64,000 nt of DNA from a virus. This document shows, one piece after another, positions 54,652-64,000 of this stretch. The stretch spans positions 1 through 64,000 of IMG/VR virus record IMGVR_UViG_3300048883_000431; one strand, written 5' to 3'. The notes under the pieces were generated by a model. It saw only the letters and a program-made list of their open reading frames with translations. It was not told where the DNA came from and did no database searches. Numbering within the stretch: the stretch's first letter is position 1; every line of letters begins with the position of its first letter. A program made the position numbers and the translations under genes.

Positions 54652-57267
54652 ATGTCGGAGATCTACGTCCAGGAGGGCGTCTGGCACCACCTCGCCGTGG
54701 TGTGGGACGATAACGCGAACACCTCTGCCATCTACATCGACGGTGTGGAGGTGTTCGCGGGGACTGCCACCAGCGGAAACTTGCCCACGGTGTCCTCCCT
54801 CCAGAACGTGATGGGGATTGGCGGGCTCGTTGGGGGCTACGGCGCAACCTCCGTTCAGGAGCTCTCCGGCGGGGACAGCATCGAATCCGACATCGACGGC
54901 CCCACGATATGGGGCAAGGCCCTCACCGCCACCGAGATTCTTCGACTGTTCACGGCGTCTGGCAGTCCCGTCGTTGCCGATGGGTCCGCACAGATCGCGG
55001 CCAAGGGGTCCAGCTTCCGCGTAGCGCCCTCCCATATCCTTGCCCACGTTCCTTTTGACGACGACGAGTCGCTATCGCTTACGTCCAGCCTGGTGGCCTC
55101 CACGCAGCTCATTAAGTACCTCGGCACAGGGTTCGGCGGACGTTACAACATCGGAACGTCCTCGGGGGCCGGCGCGACAAACGTCTACCTCGATCTCCTA
55201 AGCTCCCTCGCGAACACGGACACGAACGAGACCGACCAGCCCATCTTTTGGACCGACCACTTCCGCACCACAAGCCCGCAGAACCTGTATAGGTTGTACA
55301 ACCGTGCGACGAGCGGGGCGATGGACTCGGAGATAGTAAGCGCGGCCTCCTGGGCAGAAGGCTCTCACCTACTCACCGTGTCCGACGATCTAAACGCTAC
55401 GTACGACAAGGATGTCGGGCAGCTACAGCGCAACCTCATTGCCGACGGCGACTTCGAGATTCCGGGCGGGTTTGGGTCAAGCTCCTACTGGGCTGATGTT
55501 GGAGGAGCAACGACCAGCAGGCAGACCGGGGCACTCGTCTCGCAGGGACAGGCCTCCGCGAAGATAGTCAGCGCCGGATCGGCCGAAGGAACCTCCCAGG
55601 ATTTGAGGGGTGGGTACGCCTCGACTTCGGGGAGTACCTACAACTCAACGGACTGGGTGGCCTTCTTCGACTTCTACCCAACTATGGCGGTCAGTGGCTC
55701 CGGAGCCATCAGCTTCTTGGAAACCTCGTCGACCACGAGCACGACCGGTCTCTACTATGTAGCATTCGACCAGAAGACCGAGTGGGGCGATGCGATTGCG
55801 CAGGACTCGTGGAACCAGATGGTGTATGTCCACACCGGAAACGCTTACGACGCCGAGAACTACTTCCACCTCATAAACCCCGCGTCCGGGACCGCCTACT
55901 ATGACAACGCGCAGCTTCTGATGAGTGAGATTGTCGAGGGGAACTTCCACCTCGGGACTAACGGGAGCTGGAGTGCGTCAGGAACGGCCGCCGCACACTG
56001 GAGCATTCTTGCGGCGGGGGGGTTCGGGGTGTTCGCCGAGAGGTCCCACGTCGGGGCCAGATACGGGACTGTTGCGCTACCGGTGGAGGCCACCACAGAT
56101 ATAACGCAGACGTTCAGCCTGGCGTCGAGGGGCAGTAGGCGGTTCCTTGCGACCGTGTACGCCAAGCTCATAGACGGCGACGCCGTCACTGCCACGCTGG
56201 CGGTGAAGGACGACGGTGGGACCACCCTCGCAACCGTCTCCGAGTCCCTTACCACCGTCGCGGCCACTGGGGACTACACCAAGCTCTCGGTCCTGTTCGC
56301 CGCAGACACTGACGCTGGCTCTAACCACGACATGGTGGTGACCATCACGGGGGATGCCGGTGACGTGGTGTACCTCGCCACCGCCTACGTCATCGAGATG
56401 ACCGCGATCCCCGGCGAGGTCCGTGTGATGCCCGAGGAGCACGCCATCGTCCCCACGAAGGATCGCGCGGGCGCGCAGTTCGTGCCGGGCAACCAGGGAC
56501 TTTCGTTCAGCACGACGTACCTCAACCCGAACGAAGCCGGGTTCCTCGTCCGATTCCGACCTCAGTTCTCCAGCGATCTGAACGAGGCGACGCCGCGCGC
56601 ACTGTTCGACTGGAAGGTCGACGCCAATAACGCGGTGAGTCTTTCCTACATATCGGGGGTATGGGAGTCCACCTGGGAACAGGGCGGCACGGACAGGGAC
56701 GTGACCCCGGCCACCGTCACTGCGTTCGGGCACGACGACCTCATGGAGCTTTCCGGGTGGTTCGATACCGAGGGTCGGAGTATCGACGGTACGACCTACT
56801 ACGGGAAACTGTTCCTAAACGGTGAGGAGATAGGGAGCACCACCACCGCGTGCCCTGCTATGAGCGCCTCCCTGGCCACCGCGTACGTGGGGTCCGACAG
56901 CAGCGCGAACTCCGCCGCGAGCGTCATAGACGAAATCTATCTGATGACACAGGCCCCGACCGACCTGGAGTGCAAGGGGTTCTACGTCCAGGGCGACGCA
57001 CTACACAACGATAATCGGGACTTCTCGTGGATCGCGACCACCAACGCGGGGGACCACATCCGTCTCGACACCTTCACGCAGACGTTCGAGGTCTACAATA
57101 CGCCGGACATCCCCGAAGGCGCGGGGGACTTGGCCACGAGGAGCGCGCTCACCGCCGCGACCGGGGTTCCGCCGTCGGTCAAGCCGTACGGCTCCCGAAA
57201 GGGTTGGGTGGTTGTGGACAAGAACGTGAAGGAACTTAGGATCACCTACCGCAAAGAGTTCATATAA
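54652..57267 (+). CDS. Large tail-tip protein: half LamG, CBM4/9-like and second LamG-like domain
   Basis: 871 residues. It begins in mid-domain with YVQEGVWHHLAVVWDD and AIYIDGVEVFAGT, the second half of a laminin-G-like sandwich whose first half ends the gene at 50389. Residues ~255-430 (NLIADGDFEIPGGFGSSSYW) look like a CBM4/9-type carbohydrate-binding module; another module follows (NFHLGTNGSWSASG), and residues ~610-780 form a complete second LamG-like domain (FVPGNQGLSFSTTYLN, YGKLFLNGEEIGSTTT). Likely a glycan-binding tail-tip protein. Confidence 0.7.
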   Translation: MSEIYVQEGVWHHLAVVWDDNANTSAIYIDGVEVFAGTATSGNLPTVSSLQNVMGIGGLVGGYGATSVQELSGGDSIESDIDGPTIWGKALTATEILRLFTASGSPVVADGSAQIAAKGSSFRVAPSHILAHVPFDDDESLSLTSSLVASTQLIKYLGTGFGGRYNIGTSSGAGATNVYLDLLSSLANTDTNETDQPIFWTDHFRTTSPQNLYRLYNRATSGAMDSEIVSAASWAEGSHLLTVSDDLNATYDKDVGQLQRNLIADGDFEIPGGFGSSSYWADVGGATTSRQTGALVSQGQASAKIVSAGSAEGTSQDLRGGYASTSGSTYNSTDWVAFFDFYPTMAVSGSGAISFLETSSTTSTTGLYYVAFDQKTEWGDAIAQDSWNQMVYVHTGNAYDAENYFHLINPASGTAYYDNAQLLMSEIVEGNFHLGTNGSWSASGTAAAHWSILAAGGFGVFAERSHVGARYGTVALPVEATTDITQTFSLASRGSRRFLATVYAKLIDGDAVTATLAVKDDGGTTLATVSESLTTVAATGDYTKLSVLFAADTDAGSNHDMVVTITGDAGDVVYLATAYVIEMTAIPGEVRVMPEEHAIVPTKDRAGAQFVPGNQGLSFSTTYLNPNEAGFLVRFRPQFSSDLNEATPRALFDWKVDANNAVSLSYISGVWESTWEQGGTDRDVTPATVTAFGHDDLMELSGWFDTEGRSIDGTTYYGKLFLNGEEIGSTTTACPAMSASLATAYVGSDSSANSAASVIDEIYLMTQAPTDLECKGFYVQGDALHNDNRDFSWIATTNAGDHIRLDTFTQTFEVYNTPDIPEGAGDLATRSALTAATGVPPSVKPYGSRKGWVVVDKNVKELRITYRKEFI

Positions 57268-60200
57268 ATGCCATCTGAGCGGTTTTTCCTACAGGTATGG
57301 GACAAGGACGCGAAGCTCGTCACCCACTGGCTCCCCTACGCCCACGACATTGTGGAGGAGGAGGAGCTCAACGTCGAGCACACGCTCAAGTTCAAGCTCC
57401 CCATGTCGGACTCGCGGTCGGCTGACGTCGGGTTCCGTAATATCGTGCGGCTCATCGACGCGGAGAAGGGGTTCTTCGCTACGTCGTGCTCCGGTGTGGA
57501 CGAGGGAGCCAAGACGATAGACGTTCCTGACGCAAGTCGCCTATCCGTGGACGACTACGTCCTCATCTACGACTCCCCGACCACGCCAACCAAGTCGTTC
57601 GTCGCCAAGATACTCGCCGTGGACGGAACAACGCTGACGCTGTCACGGATGGACTTCGTGCCCACCGCAGGGACAGAGTCTGGCGGACGCACCTACGCGG
57701 AGATTGAGGGGGACGCCTACGTCGACTGGGTGGGGCGCGGGTACATCGACCTCCTCGGCGACTCGGGCGTCGCGAGTACCGGGTCGCCGGTAATGAAGTG
57801 GACGGGTAAGACGTTCCGCGTATGGGACGTCCGAGACAGTCGCGGGGCGGACGGAGCCCCCGTCCGGGATGTCACGTGCAACCACATAAGCTACGACCTC
57901 AACGACACACGGTTCCTAATAGACAGTCGAACGGACATCACGTTTGGACTGGCATCCACACAGTCGGTTACCAGCAAGCTCATCACCCCGGAGAGGATAG
58001 TGGACGAGGTCGTCAAGACCCAGAGAACCGCGGCAACCGATTTCTCCAATGGGTGGATCAAGGGCGACATCAGTGCACAACTGACGAAGCGTACGGAGAC
58101 CACCTACTCCGCGTCCGTGGCGATAAGCACGGCATCGAGGACGGTGACGGGAACCGGAACCTCCTTCCTATCGGGGGTACGGCAGGGGAGCCGACTCTAC
58201 ACGATCAACCTCGGGACCCTCAACGCCATTGTCGACTACGTGGTTTCCGACACGGAGCTACTACTCAAGTCCCTCCCACGGTTCACCACGACATCCGCAG
58301 TTATACAGACCGACCCCGACGTCCGCACCTTCGAGTTCGACACCAACGGGAGCCTTCGATCCGCCATCGTCAAGATAGCGGAGGTCTGGCGTGACGACAA
58401 ACAGGACGTCCACCTGACCTACGGCGAGGACAAGTCGATCAACGTGGCGAAGGTGGATAACCCGAACGCATCCGATCCCACCGGGGACATGGAGATACGT
58501 CTCGGGAAGAACCTCCAGTCGTCCTCGCGGAAGCAAGACGTAGCGGGGTTCGGGAACACCGTGTACGCGACGGGCGGGACAAGCGGGTGGGTGGGAGCGC
58601 AAACGGGACAGCACTTTACCATAGGGGGTAATCCGGCCACGCTTCCGTTCCACCGTAACACCCGTGACAAGTTCCGTCTAGACACCCCGACCGAGATACG
58701 TCAGCTACGGTGGGGCGACCCCGTCACGATCATGCACCAGCCCATGAACGTGAACGTGAGCGGGTGGACTGACGACAACGAGATTTTGATTAACTTCCGC
58801 GGGGCAATCCCCACCATATCCAGCGCTCTAGGCGATACGTTCGGCCACCTCGACTCCGACACAACCTACTACTTCCGAGTGGCTCCGGTGGACGCGGACG
58901 GTAAGGAGGGGCCTGCCTCACTGGAGGCCACGGAAACACTGGCCCCTGGGGAGCACTCCGTCATGGTGTCCTACTCGGGGGGCGGGTCTACCTACAGGGT
59001 CTACTTCTCAACCACATCCGGGGAGTACACGGAATACATCACCGACACGGCCTCCCCCTTCCAGCTTACGACCGAGGGAGGGGCCAAGAAGGGCTCCCCC
59101 AAGGACTTCGACGCGACGAGCTACACAAACGGCATGATACTCGTCCGTGACTACGACAGCTCCGGTGCGGGCTCGGTCGTCGACGTGGACATCGGAGCGG
59201 GACAGCTACGGACCATCGAGTCCATGACCAAGGTGGGCCACGTGTCGAACACGGACGAGTCCTCTCTCTACTACCGCGTCAAGACTACCAGCCCTTGGGC
59301 AGTCCTTCCGTCAACCCACTACGATGTCGTCTTGTGCAAGGGCCCCGACGCGTTTATGACTCCCATAACCGGGTTCGGGGTGTTCCAGAAGCGTCTGCCG
59401 TCCGACGGAAGCTACTCCAGCCAGGAGCCCCATGCCACCATCGAGACTGGGTCGGGGGGCCGCCGGTTCAACGCGCGGCTCGGGGACCCGGGGGTGGGGT
59501 ACCAGTCAAGCACCCACGCTTCGGGCTTTGACACGTTCAAGGACCACTACACGGGCGGGGTCATCCAGCTTAGGGACAGTAGGGGGACGTCCGCTACGAC
59601 TAGTTCCCTGGCGGACGATACCCAGCTTGACGGGCAGCAGCGAGTGATACTGTCCAGCGGGCGTGGGAGTCAGAACGAGTCCCACGCGTCGCAGACGGAC
59701 ATGATCGTTAAGTTCAAGAGCCCCGGAACCCTCAACAACCTCCTCCCCCACTACGAGATGACGGGTCCATCGCAGCTTGTGCACGAATACGACGACGGGG
59801 ACTACGACATCACCACGGAAATCGTTACCACCCCAGTCAACGGACTGAGGGTCACGGTGGTCGGGGCGGAGCGCACACGTACGAACACGGTGACCTACAC
59901 CAACTCGGCGTCACAGAAGTACGGGCAGGATCGCGGCGGGGAACTCGACTTCCTTGAGATTTCCGTGGGGGACGAAGTCTACGCGGAGTACGGCGGGGAG
60001 TGGCTGATCGGGAACGTGGGGATGGTCGACGTGGCCAACAAGCGTGTCTGGCTCGACGGCGGGTTTATCAACGGGATGTACACCGGAGGGTCACTCGACG
60101 AGCACACCCCGTCGACGAACGCCCCCATGATTATCCGCAAGCCTCGGCCCAACTTCAACCACGAGTCCGGCATTGGAAACATGTTCCATCCGGTCCTTCA

Positions 60201-61884
60201 CCGGGACAGTGCCGGGGACGGGGATTCGCCGGATTCTGTTCAGGGACACTGCTACTTGGCGGAAGCGGACTACACCGACTCGGGTGGGGATACCGCCTCC
60301 TGGGGGACTGGTGCTGAATCCGACGTCGGCGGGGTCAAGGAGGGGATTGGGCACGCCCTGGAGGTATCCACGCAGAGCGCGATTGAGAACCAGCTCTACC
60401 TTCTTTGGGACGGCGCGGCATCGACCACGCACACCGACATCACCCTCAAAAGGATACTCCTCGTTCGGCCGAACACCTTCACCTGGGTGTCGACCCTACA
60501 GTCCCCCTTCAAGTACGCCGACGGGGATGTTGTCGTTCTTATGATCGCGGAGACCGGCGGTCCCCTAACAATTGGTAAGCGCATTGCGGGGCAGTCCTGG
60601 GTCTACGGGGTCACCGGGGACCTCTCGGAGGACCACGAGTACGGGGGTATCACGGGGACGGCGATCCCGGTCCAGGATGGGCATGGGGTAAGGTTCCCCG
60701 CCGGGTCGCGTGTCTTCATCGGTGCCCAGGCCCCAAACACCGCCATCGAGTACGCCACCCGACGGGGGGACGCTAGGCTCGGGCAGGTACGCGAGGTGGA
60801 CAGTGTGGTAGTGGGCGCGGATCAGTCCCCCACGAGAGCGTTCGACATTCTCAACCTCACGGCGCGTTTGGACACCCTCCCCCAGCCGGGCGACCGGGTC
60901 GAGGTCCTGACGGTGGCGGACGCGGCGTCGATCTCCACCTACGGGCGCGTGGAACGCCCTGCCGAGCACACGGAAATCCTGGACCCCGAGGAGCTCTACC
61001 GGATTGCCCGGAAGGACTTACGACTAGGGAAGGACCCGATCCCACGCTACGAGGTGTCCGTGCTTGATCTGGAGTTTATGAACCCGACCAGTCGATACGA
61101 GTTCGACGGGGCGGTCATCGGGAACACATACAGGATCATAGACAGCGACTACGACCTGGATAGGTCTGACTTCAAGCTCGTGAAGATCAAGCGGGACTAC
61201 GAGACCCCCCTTGAGTCCCGGATGCAGTTCGACCACCACGAGAAGACGCTCATGCGTGGATTCACTCTGTCCACGGAGTTCCGTCTCCGCAAGGAAGCCC
61301 TGGCGAGAGAGCAAGTACGGTACGCCCAGGACTCGCCCAAGTGCATCTACTTCGACACGGTCACCCGACGGTGCAGGAAGGTCAAGCCGCCGAACTCGTT
61401 CTGCAATACGCAGTCGAGCAACCGCGACGGGCGTCTTCGCGGCGACAACGCACGCTTGACCACCAGTGACTGTCGGAACTTCACCCCGCCTGACAACGCG
61501 AACCTGAAATTCTTCAGCCACACGGATTCGCAGAGCTTCACGCTGGGGAGTGGGACCACGAGCCTGTCCTTCGACCTCGACGTGCTCGCCAACCCCGATC
61601 AAGGGACCACGGGGATGCAGTGGGACATCGAGGACAAGCCGAAGCCCGTCGCGTTCGTGACCGACGCCTACTACCTGGACCAGTACTCCAACAAGACGTA
61701 CGTGTCCCCCGGGGACCTCTCCGCCACGTTTGACCAGGACGACGACGGGGAGTTCACACCCAACGACGCTTTCTTCGGTACGGGAGCCCGTGTTACAATA
61801 GCCAGAGCCGGGTCGTTTGACTCCGGCGAGGCGTTGACCATCTTAGGAACACTACTGGTCGTTCTTCCTGGGTCTAGGGCTTAA
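57268..61884 (+). CDS. Very large tail hub/tail-associated protein
   Basis: 1538 residues. The N-terminus (FFLQVWDKDAKLVTHWLP, EEELNVEHTLKFKLP) resembles the central hub proteins that follow Dit in siphoviruses (Tal or gp18-type minor structural proteins). Around residue 520 a fibronectin-III-like stretch is seen (DSDTTYYFRVAPVDADGK). Near residues 1355-1405 four cysteines are clustered (CIYFDTVTRRC, FCNTQ, DCRNF), perhaps a metal site or disulfides. Function inferred from position, size and N-terminus: baseplate hub and host contact. Confidence 0.72.
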   Translation: MPSERFFLQVWDKDAKLVTHWLPYAHDIVEEEELNVEHTLKFKLPMSDSRSADVGFRNIVRLIDAEKGFFATSCSGVDEGAKTIDVPDASRLSVDDYVLIYDSPTTPTKSFVAKILAVDGTTLTLSRMDFVPTAGTESGGRTYAEIEGDAYVDWVGRGYIDLLGDSGVASTGSPVMKWTGKTFRVWDVRDSRGADGAPVRDVTCNHISYDLNDTRFLIDSRTDITFGLASTQSVTSKLITPERIVDEVVKTQRTAATDFSNGWIKGDISAQLTKRTETTYSASVAISTASRTVTGTGTSFLSGVRQGSRLYTINLGTLNAIVDYVVSDTELLLKSLPRFTTTSAVIQTDPDVRTFEFDTNGSLRSAIVKIAEVWRDDKQDVHLTYGEDKSINVAKVDNPNASDPTGDMEIRLGKNLQSSSRKQDVAGFGNTVYATGGTSGWVGAQTGQHFTIGGNPATLPFHRNTRDKFRLDTPTEIRQLRWGDPVTIMHQPMNVNVSGWTDDNEILINFRGAIPTISSALGDTFGHLDSDTTYYFRVAPVDADGKEGPASLEATETLAPGEHSVMVSYSGGGSTYRVYFSTTSGEYTEYITDTASPFQLTTEGGAKKGSPKDFDATSYTNGMILVRDYDSSGAGSVVDVDIGAGQLRTIESMTKVGHVSNTDESSLYYRVKTTSPWAVLPSTHYDVVLCKGPDAFMTPITGFGVFQKRLPSDGSYSSQEPHATIETGSGGRRFNARLGDPGVGYQSSTHASGFDTFKDHYTGGVIQLRDSRGTSATTSSLADDTQLDGQQRVILSSGRGSQNESHASQTDMIVKFKSPGTLNNLLPHYEMTGPSQLVHEYDDGDYDITTEIVTTPVNGLRVTVVGAERTRTNTVTYTNSASQKYGQDRGGELDFLEISVGDEVYAEYGGEWLIGNVGMVDVANKRVWLDGGFINGMYTGGSLDEHTPSTNAPMIIRKPRPNFNHESGIGNMFHPVLHRDSAGDGDSPDSVQGHCYLAEADYTDSGGDTASWGTGAESDVGGVKEGIGHALEVSTQSAIENQLYLLWDGAASTTHTDITLKRILLVRPNTFTWVSTLQSPFKYADGDVVVLMIAETGGPLTIGKRIAGQSWVYGVTGDLSEDHEYGGITGTAIPVQDGHGVRFPAGSRVFIGAQAPNTAIEYATRRGDARLGQVREVDSVVVGADQSPTRAFDILNLTARLDTLPQPGDRVEVLTVADAASISTYGRVERPAEHTEILDPEELYRIARKDLRLGKDPIPRYEVSVLDLEFMNPTSRYEFDGAVIGNTYRIIDSDYDLDRSDFKLVKIKRDYETPLESRMQFDHHEKTLMRGFTLSTEFRLRKEALAREQVRYAQDSPKCIYFDTVTRRCRKVKPPNSFCNTQSSNRDGRLRGDNARLTTSDCRNFTPPDNANLKFFSHTDSQSFTLGSGTTSLSFDLDVLANPDQGTTGMQWDIEDKPKPVAFVTDAYYLDQYSNKTYVSPGDLSATFDQDDDGEFTPNDAFFGTGARVTIARAGSFDSGEALTILGTLLVVLPGSRA

Positions 61885-64000
61885 TGGGACACAACTCCAT
61901 CGTCTACCAGAGGGAAACTGGGGCCATCGTCCAGAAGACCTCGTCCATGTCCGTCCTTCAGCCGCGCGATGTAGCTAAGGGGCTGGTTCTCCTACATCTC
62001 CCGGCCCATCTCAGCCGAATACTGCTGGTGGAGCACACCCACGTCCGATTGTCCAACGGGGAGGCTGTCGGCTTCCACGCCGTGGGCGGTGGGTTCGGGG
62101 GGTCAGCAATATCCCACACCCAGCCCCTGGTACCCGACGGCAAGGCCAGTAAGATCGCGGTGTCCGCTCTTGGGGACGTCATACTGTCCCTACCCGCTGC
62201 CGAAGAATACGCCCGGACCCTTGACGGGGGGATCACCTACATAACCGACGGGCAGATGGTCGAGTTCCTGAGTCGGATTCCGTTCGTAGCCCGCGCGGTC
62301 TCCGGTCTACGCGCAAGATACGCCCCTGGGAGATACATCAACCTCGGGACACTGGGCGAGGCGGTTCCTCCAAGCGAACGACTCCCCCGACCGGAGCAGT
62401 ACGCGGACATCCTTGGGGTCACCCTCAGCCTGACGAGTATGCCGAATTACCTGACGTCGGGACCAGAGGAACTGGCCTGGGCCTCGTCCGTCGTGGAGAA
62501 TCTCCCTCGCCCCATCGTGATGGTGTCCCCCTTCACGGGGAGCACGTTGAAGGAGTGGCGTAAGGAGCGCGATCTCATGGCAGCCATGCCCGACGTGACC
62601 TTCCTGATGGTGGGGAAGAAGTCGGCGTCCACCGGGCTAGACAACGTCGTGAGCTTGGGCGGTCGGACAACGGTCACGTCGCTCATGTCCCTGATGACAC
62701 TGTGCGATGCAGGCGGCTTCTTGGACACCGGACTCATGCACGTGGCCGGTATGGTGGGGACGCCCTACGTTGCAGTCTTTGGAGGGGTCCATCCCCCGGT
62801 CGAGTTCACATCCCTCTACGATACCGTCCACACGCTGTCATCGCGGGATCATCGCGCCGTCACGGACATGTCCACGTCGGACTGCTCCCCCTGCTACCTC
62901 GGTAAGTCAGGCTCATGCTTGGGGACCGAGCACGAGCGGTGGTGTATGCGGAGTATCGAGATCGACGAGGTGGGGACCAAGCTCCGGGAAGTGCTTGATG
63001 GGAACGGGCGCAGGGGGCCGAGTAAGTGGTCCACGCCGAAGGGGCGTCCACGAAAGGCCACAAAGAGCGTAGCAGTTGTGTGCGTTGGCGGGTTCGGGGA
63101 CACCCTGGTGGCCCTCAACACCCTCCGGGAGTTATCCCCCAAGCTCCGAGAATCCTACCCAAGCGCGGAGATCGACTTCGTAGTTCGGGACGACTATCGG
63201 GCACTGAAGGACCTGCCCTGGTTTGACAACTGGCGGGCGGTCTCCGGTGGCACGACCCAGGCGAAGTCCATGGAGTGGTGCCAGAGTAACTACGACCTCA
63301 CGATAGAGCTCAAGCACGGCAACCCCAAGTCGGACCCGTTCGGTCCCGACCCCATAGCTCTGGTACAGTCCAGAAACCTCGGAGACCTGTCGTTTACCCC
63401 GGACGGTGGGACTCTCACGCACCACCTCGACGTCCTCTCCCCTGGACGTGCCGAGGTGGCCCGGCTATCCCGGGTGCTTCCGCCCGAAGGGGAGTACGTG
63501 GTCTTGGCGAACGGGACCGACGTGACACTTGGGAATCTGACGAAGGCAGTGGGGGGCAAGTTCTTCGGCGACCTGGGACGCCTCATCGCCGAAGCCGGGC
63601 TTACGCCGGTGGTCGTAGGTGTCAAGGGGGCGGGAGCTGTCGCGATCCCCGGCGCGCTCGATCTTGTGGGGAAGACCAGTCTCGGAGGGCTGGCGTCCGT
63701 CCTTCGCGGCGCGCGCGGGGTGGTGTCCATCGACAACGGGGTTGTTCACCTCGCCTCCCAGATAGGCGTCCCGTGTGTCGTTCTGTTTGGGCCGACCAGC
63801 GCCGCCTTCTGGGGGTACGAGTTCAACCTGAACGTGACCCCCGAACCAAACACCTGCAGCGAGGCCCCCTGCTGGCTTACCACCCGGGATTGGCACACGG
63901 CCTGCAAGGTCGACCCGATGTCCACCGGGACCCCGGCCTGCATGGGTTCGTATGACGCTGCTAGAATATGGGCGTTGGCTGGTCGCTATCTGGAAGATCG
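61884..64000 (+). CDS. Double heptosyltransferase-like (GT9-like) protein, runs off the right edge
   Basis: The ATG overlaps the previous stop (TAATG) and the frame is open for 705 codons to the end of the window. Two heptosyltransferase-like units are seen. Unit 1 (about 95-390): KIAVSALGDVILSLPAAEEY, VSPFTGSTLKEWRKERDL, LDTGLMHVAGMVGTPYVAVF and a Cys cluster (CSPCYLGKSGSCLG). Unit 2 (about 395-690): VAVVCVGGFGDTLVALNTL, VLANGTDVT, GVVSIDNGVVHLASQIGVPC and VVLFGPTSAAFWGYE, the donor-binding region. The D-G-hydrophobic-HLA motif is well kept in unit 2 and altered in unit 1. Donor and acceptor unknown. The C-terminus is missing. Confidence 0.82.
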   Translation, partial: MGHNSIVYQRETGAIVQKTSSMSVLQPRDVAKGLVLLHLPAHLSRILLVEHTHVRLSNGEAVGFHAVGGGFGGSAISHTQPLVPDGKASKIAVSALGDVILSLPAAEEYARTLDGGITYITDGQMVEFLSRIPFVARAVSGLRARYAPGRYINLGTLGEAVPPSERLPRPEQYADILGVTLSLTSMPNYLTSGPEELAWASSVVENLPRPIVMVSPFTGSTLKEWRKERDLMAAMPDVTFLMVGKKSASTGLDNVVSLGGRTTVTSLMSLMTLCDAGGFLDTGLMHVAGMVGTPYVAVFGGVHPPVEFTSLYDTVHTLSSRDHRAVTDMSTSDCSPCYLGKSGSCLGTEHERWCMRSIEIDEVGTKLREVLDGNGRRGPSKWSTPKGRPRKATKSVAVVCVGGFGDTLVALNTLRELSPKLRESYPSAEIDFVVRDDYRALKDLPWFDNWRAVSGGTTQAKSMEWCQSNYDLTIELKHGNPKSDPFGPDPIALVQSRNLGDLSFTPDGGTLTHHLDVLSPGRAEVARLSRVLPPEGEYVVLANGTDVTLGNLTKAVGGKFFGDLGRLIAEAGLTPVVVGVKGAGAVAIPGALDLVGKTSLGGLASVLRGARGVVSIDNGVVHLASQIGVPCVVLFGPTSAAFWGYEFNLNVTPEPNTCSEAPCWLTTRDWHTACKVDPMSTGTPACMGSYDAARIWALAGRYLED

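Noticed and set aside
1-64000. CRISPR arrays, insertion sequences, integrase or attachment sites
   Set aside because: No regularly spaced repeats, transposase motifs or integrase catalytic motifs were seen; lysogeny is not supported within this window.

Overview
The window is part of a tailed double-stranded DNA phage genome of siphovirus type. It carries terminase subunits, a portal, an XkdF-type protease, an HK97-type capsid protein, head-tail adaptors, a tail tube protein, tail-assembly chaperones with a -1 frameshift site, a 2222-residue tape measure, a distal tail protein and very large tail-tip proteins. No bacterial housekeeping gene, rRNA, integrase or repressor is recognisable, so nothing argues for a host chromosome. 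Both edges cut through genes. Most genes are GC-rich, and promoters resemble sigma-70 promoters. The host cannot be named. Heptose-kinase and heptosyltransferase families weakly suggest a Gram-negative host with LPS.

Layout. (1) 1-3235, rightward: the end of a second tape-measure-like gene, then virion and adhesin-like genes, followed by an AT-rich iron-sulfur carrier gene (3266-3586). (2) 3496-13835, almost all leftward: a dense run of small genes plus a PD-(D/E)XK nuclease, DnaB helicase, a deoxynucleotidase-like HAD protein, a GH108 muramidase, a SNase-like nuclease, a membrane protein, a sigma-like factor, an Nmad1-like protein, a LAGLIDADG endonuclease, a tRNA cluster and dCTP deaminase. 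(3) 13836-14110: a switch region with CCGTGAC iterons, from which transcription diverges. (4) 14111-21904, mostly rightward: a heptose-phosphate kinase-like protein, a metallophosphoesterase, an M15 endolysin, a second sigma-like factor, DNA polymerase I and RNase H. (5) 22587-64000, rightward: packaging, head and tail genes, interrupted by two blocks of sugar and methyl-transfer genes (31249-37118 and 40519-42644) and followed by a double heptosyltransferase-like gene (61884 to beyond 64000).

How it fits together. Leftward genes and the replication genes near 14-22 kb look early. Their promoters have recognisable -35 and -10 boxes. Virion genes mostly show only a -10 element (GGCTATACT or TGCTATAAT), and the phage encodes two sigma-like proteins that could account for two promoter classes. 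The most unusual content is glycan-related: one heptose-kinase-like enzyme, four heptosyltransferase-like domains in three genes, a GT4-like and a GT2-like transferase, an SDR epimerase, a pyruvyltransferase-like protein and three methyltransferases, nearly all placed among virion genes. This may be a phage-encoded sugar system acting on the virion, the host envelope or DNA.

The tail region shows signs of rearrangement. The tape-measure 3' end and the start of the next gene occur twice (1-500 and about 49900-50389), with the second copy of the following gene reduced to 28 codons. A laminin-G-like domain appears to have been split by a three-gene insertion (51532-54651). A short methyltransferase fragment lies near 7500.
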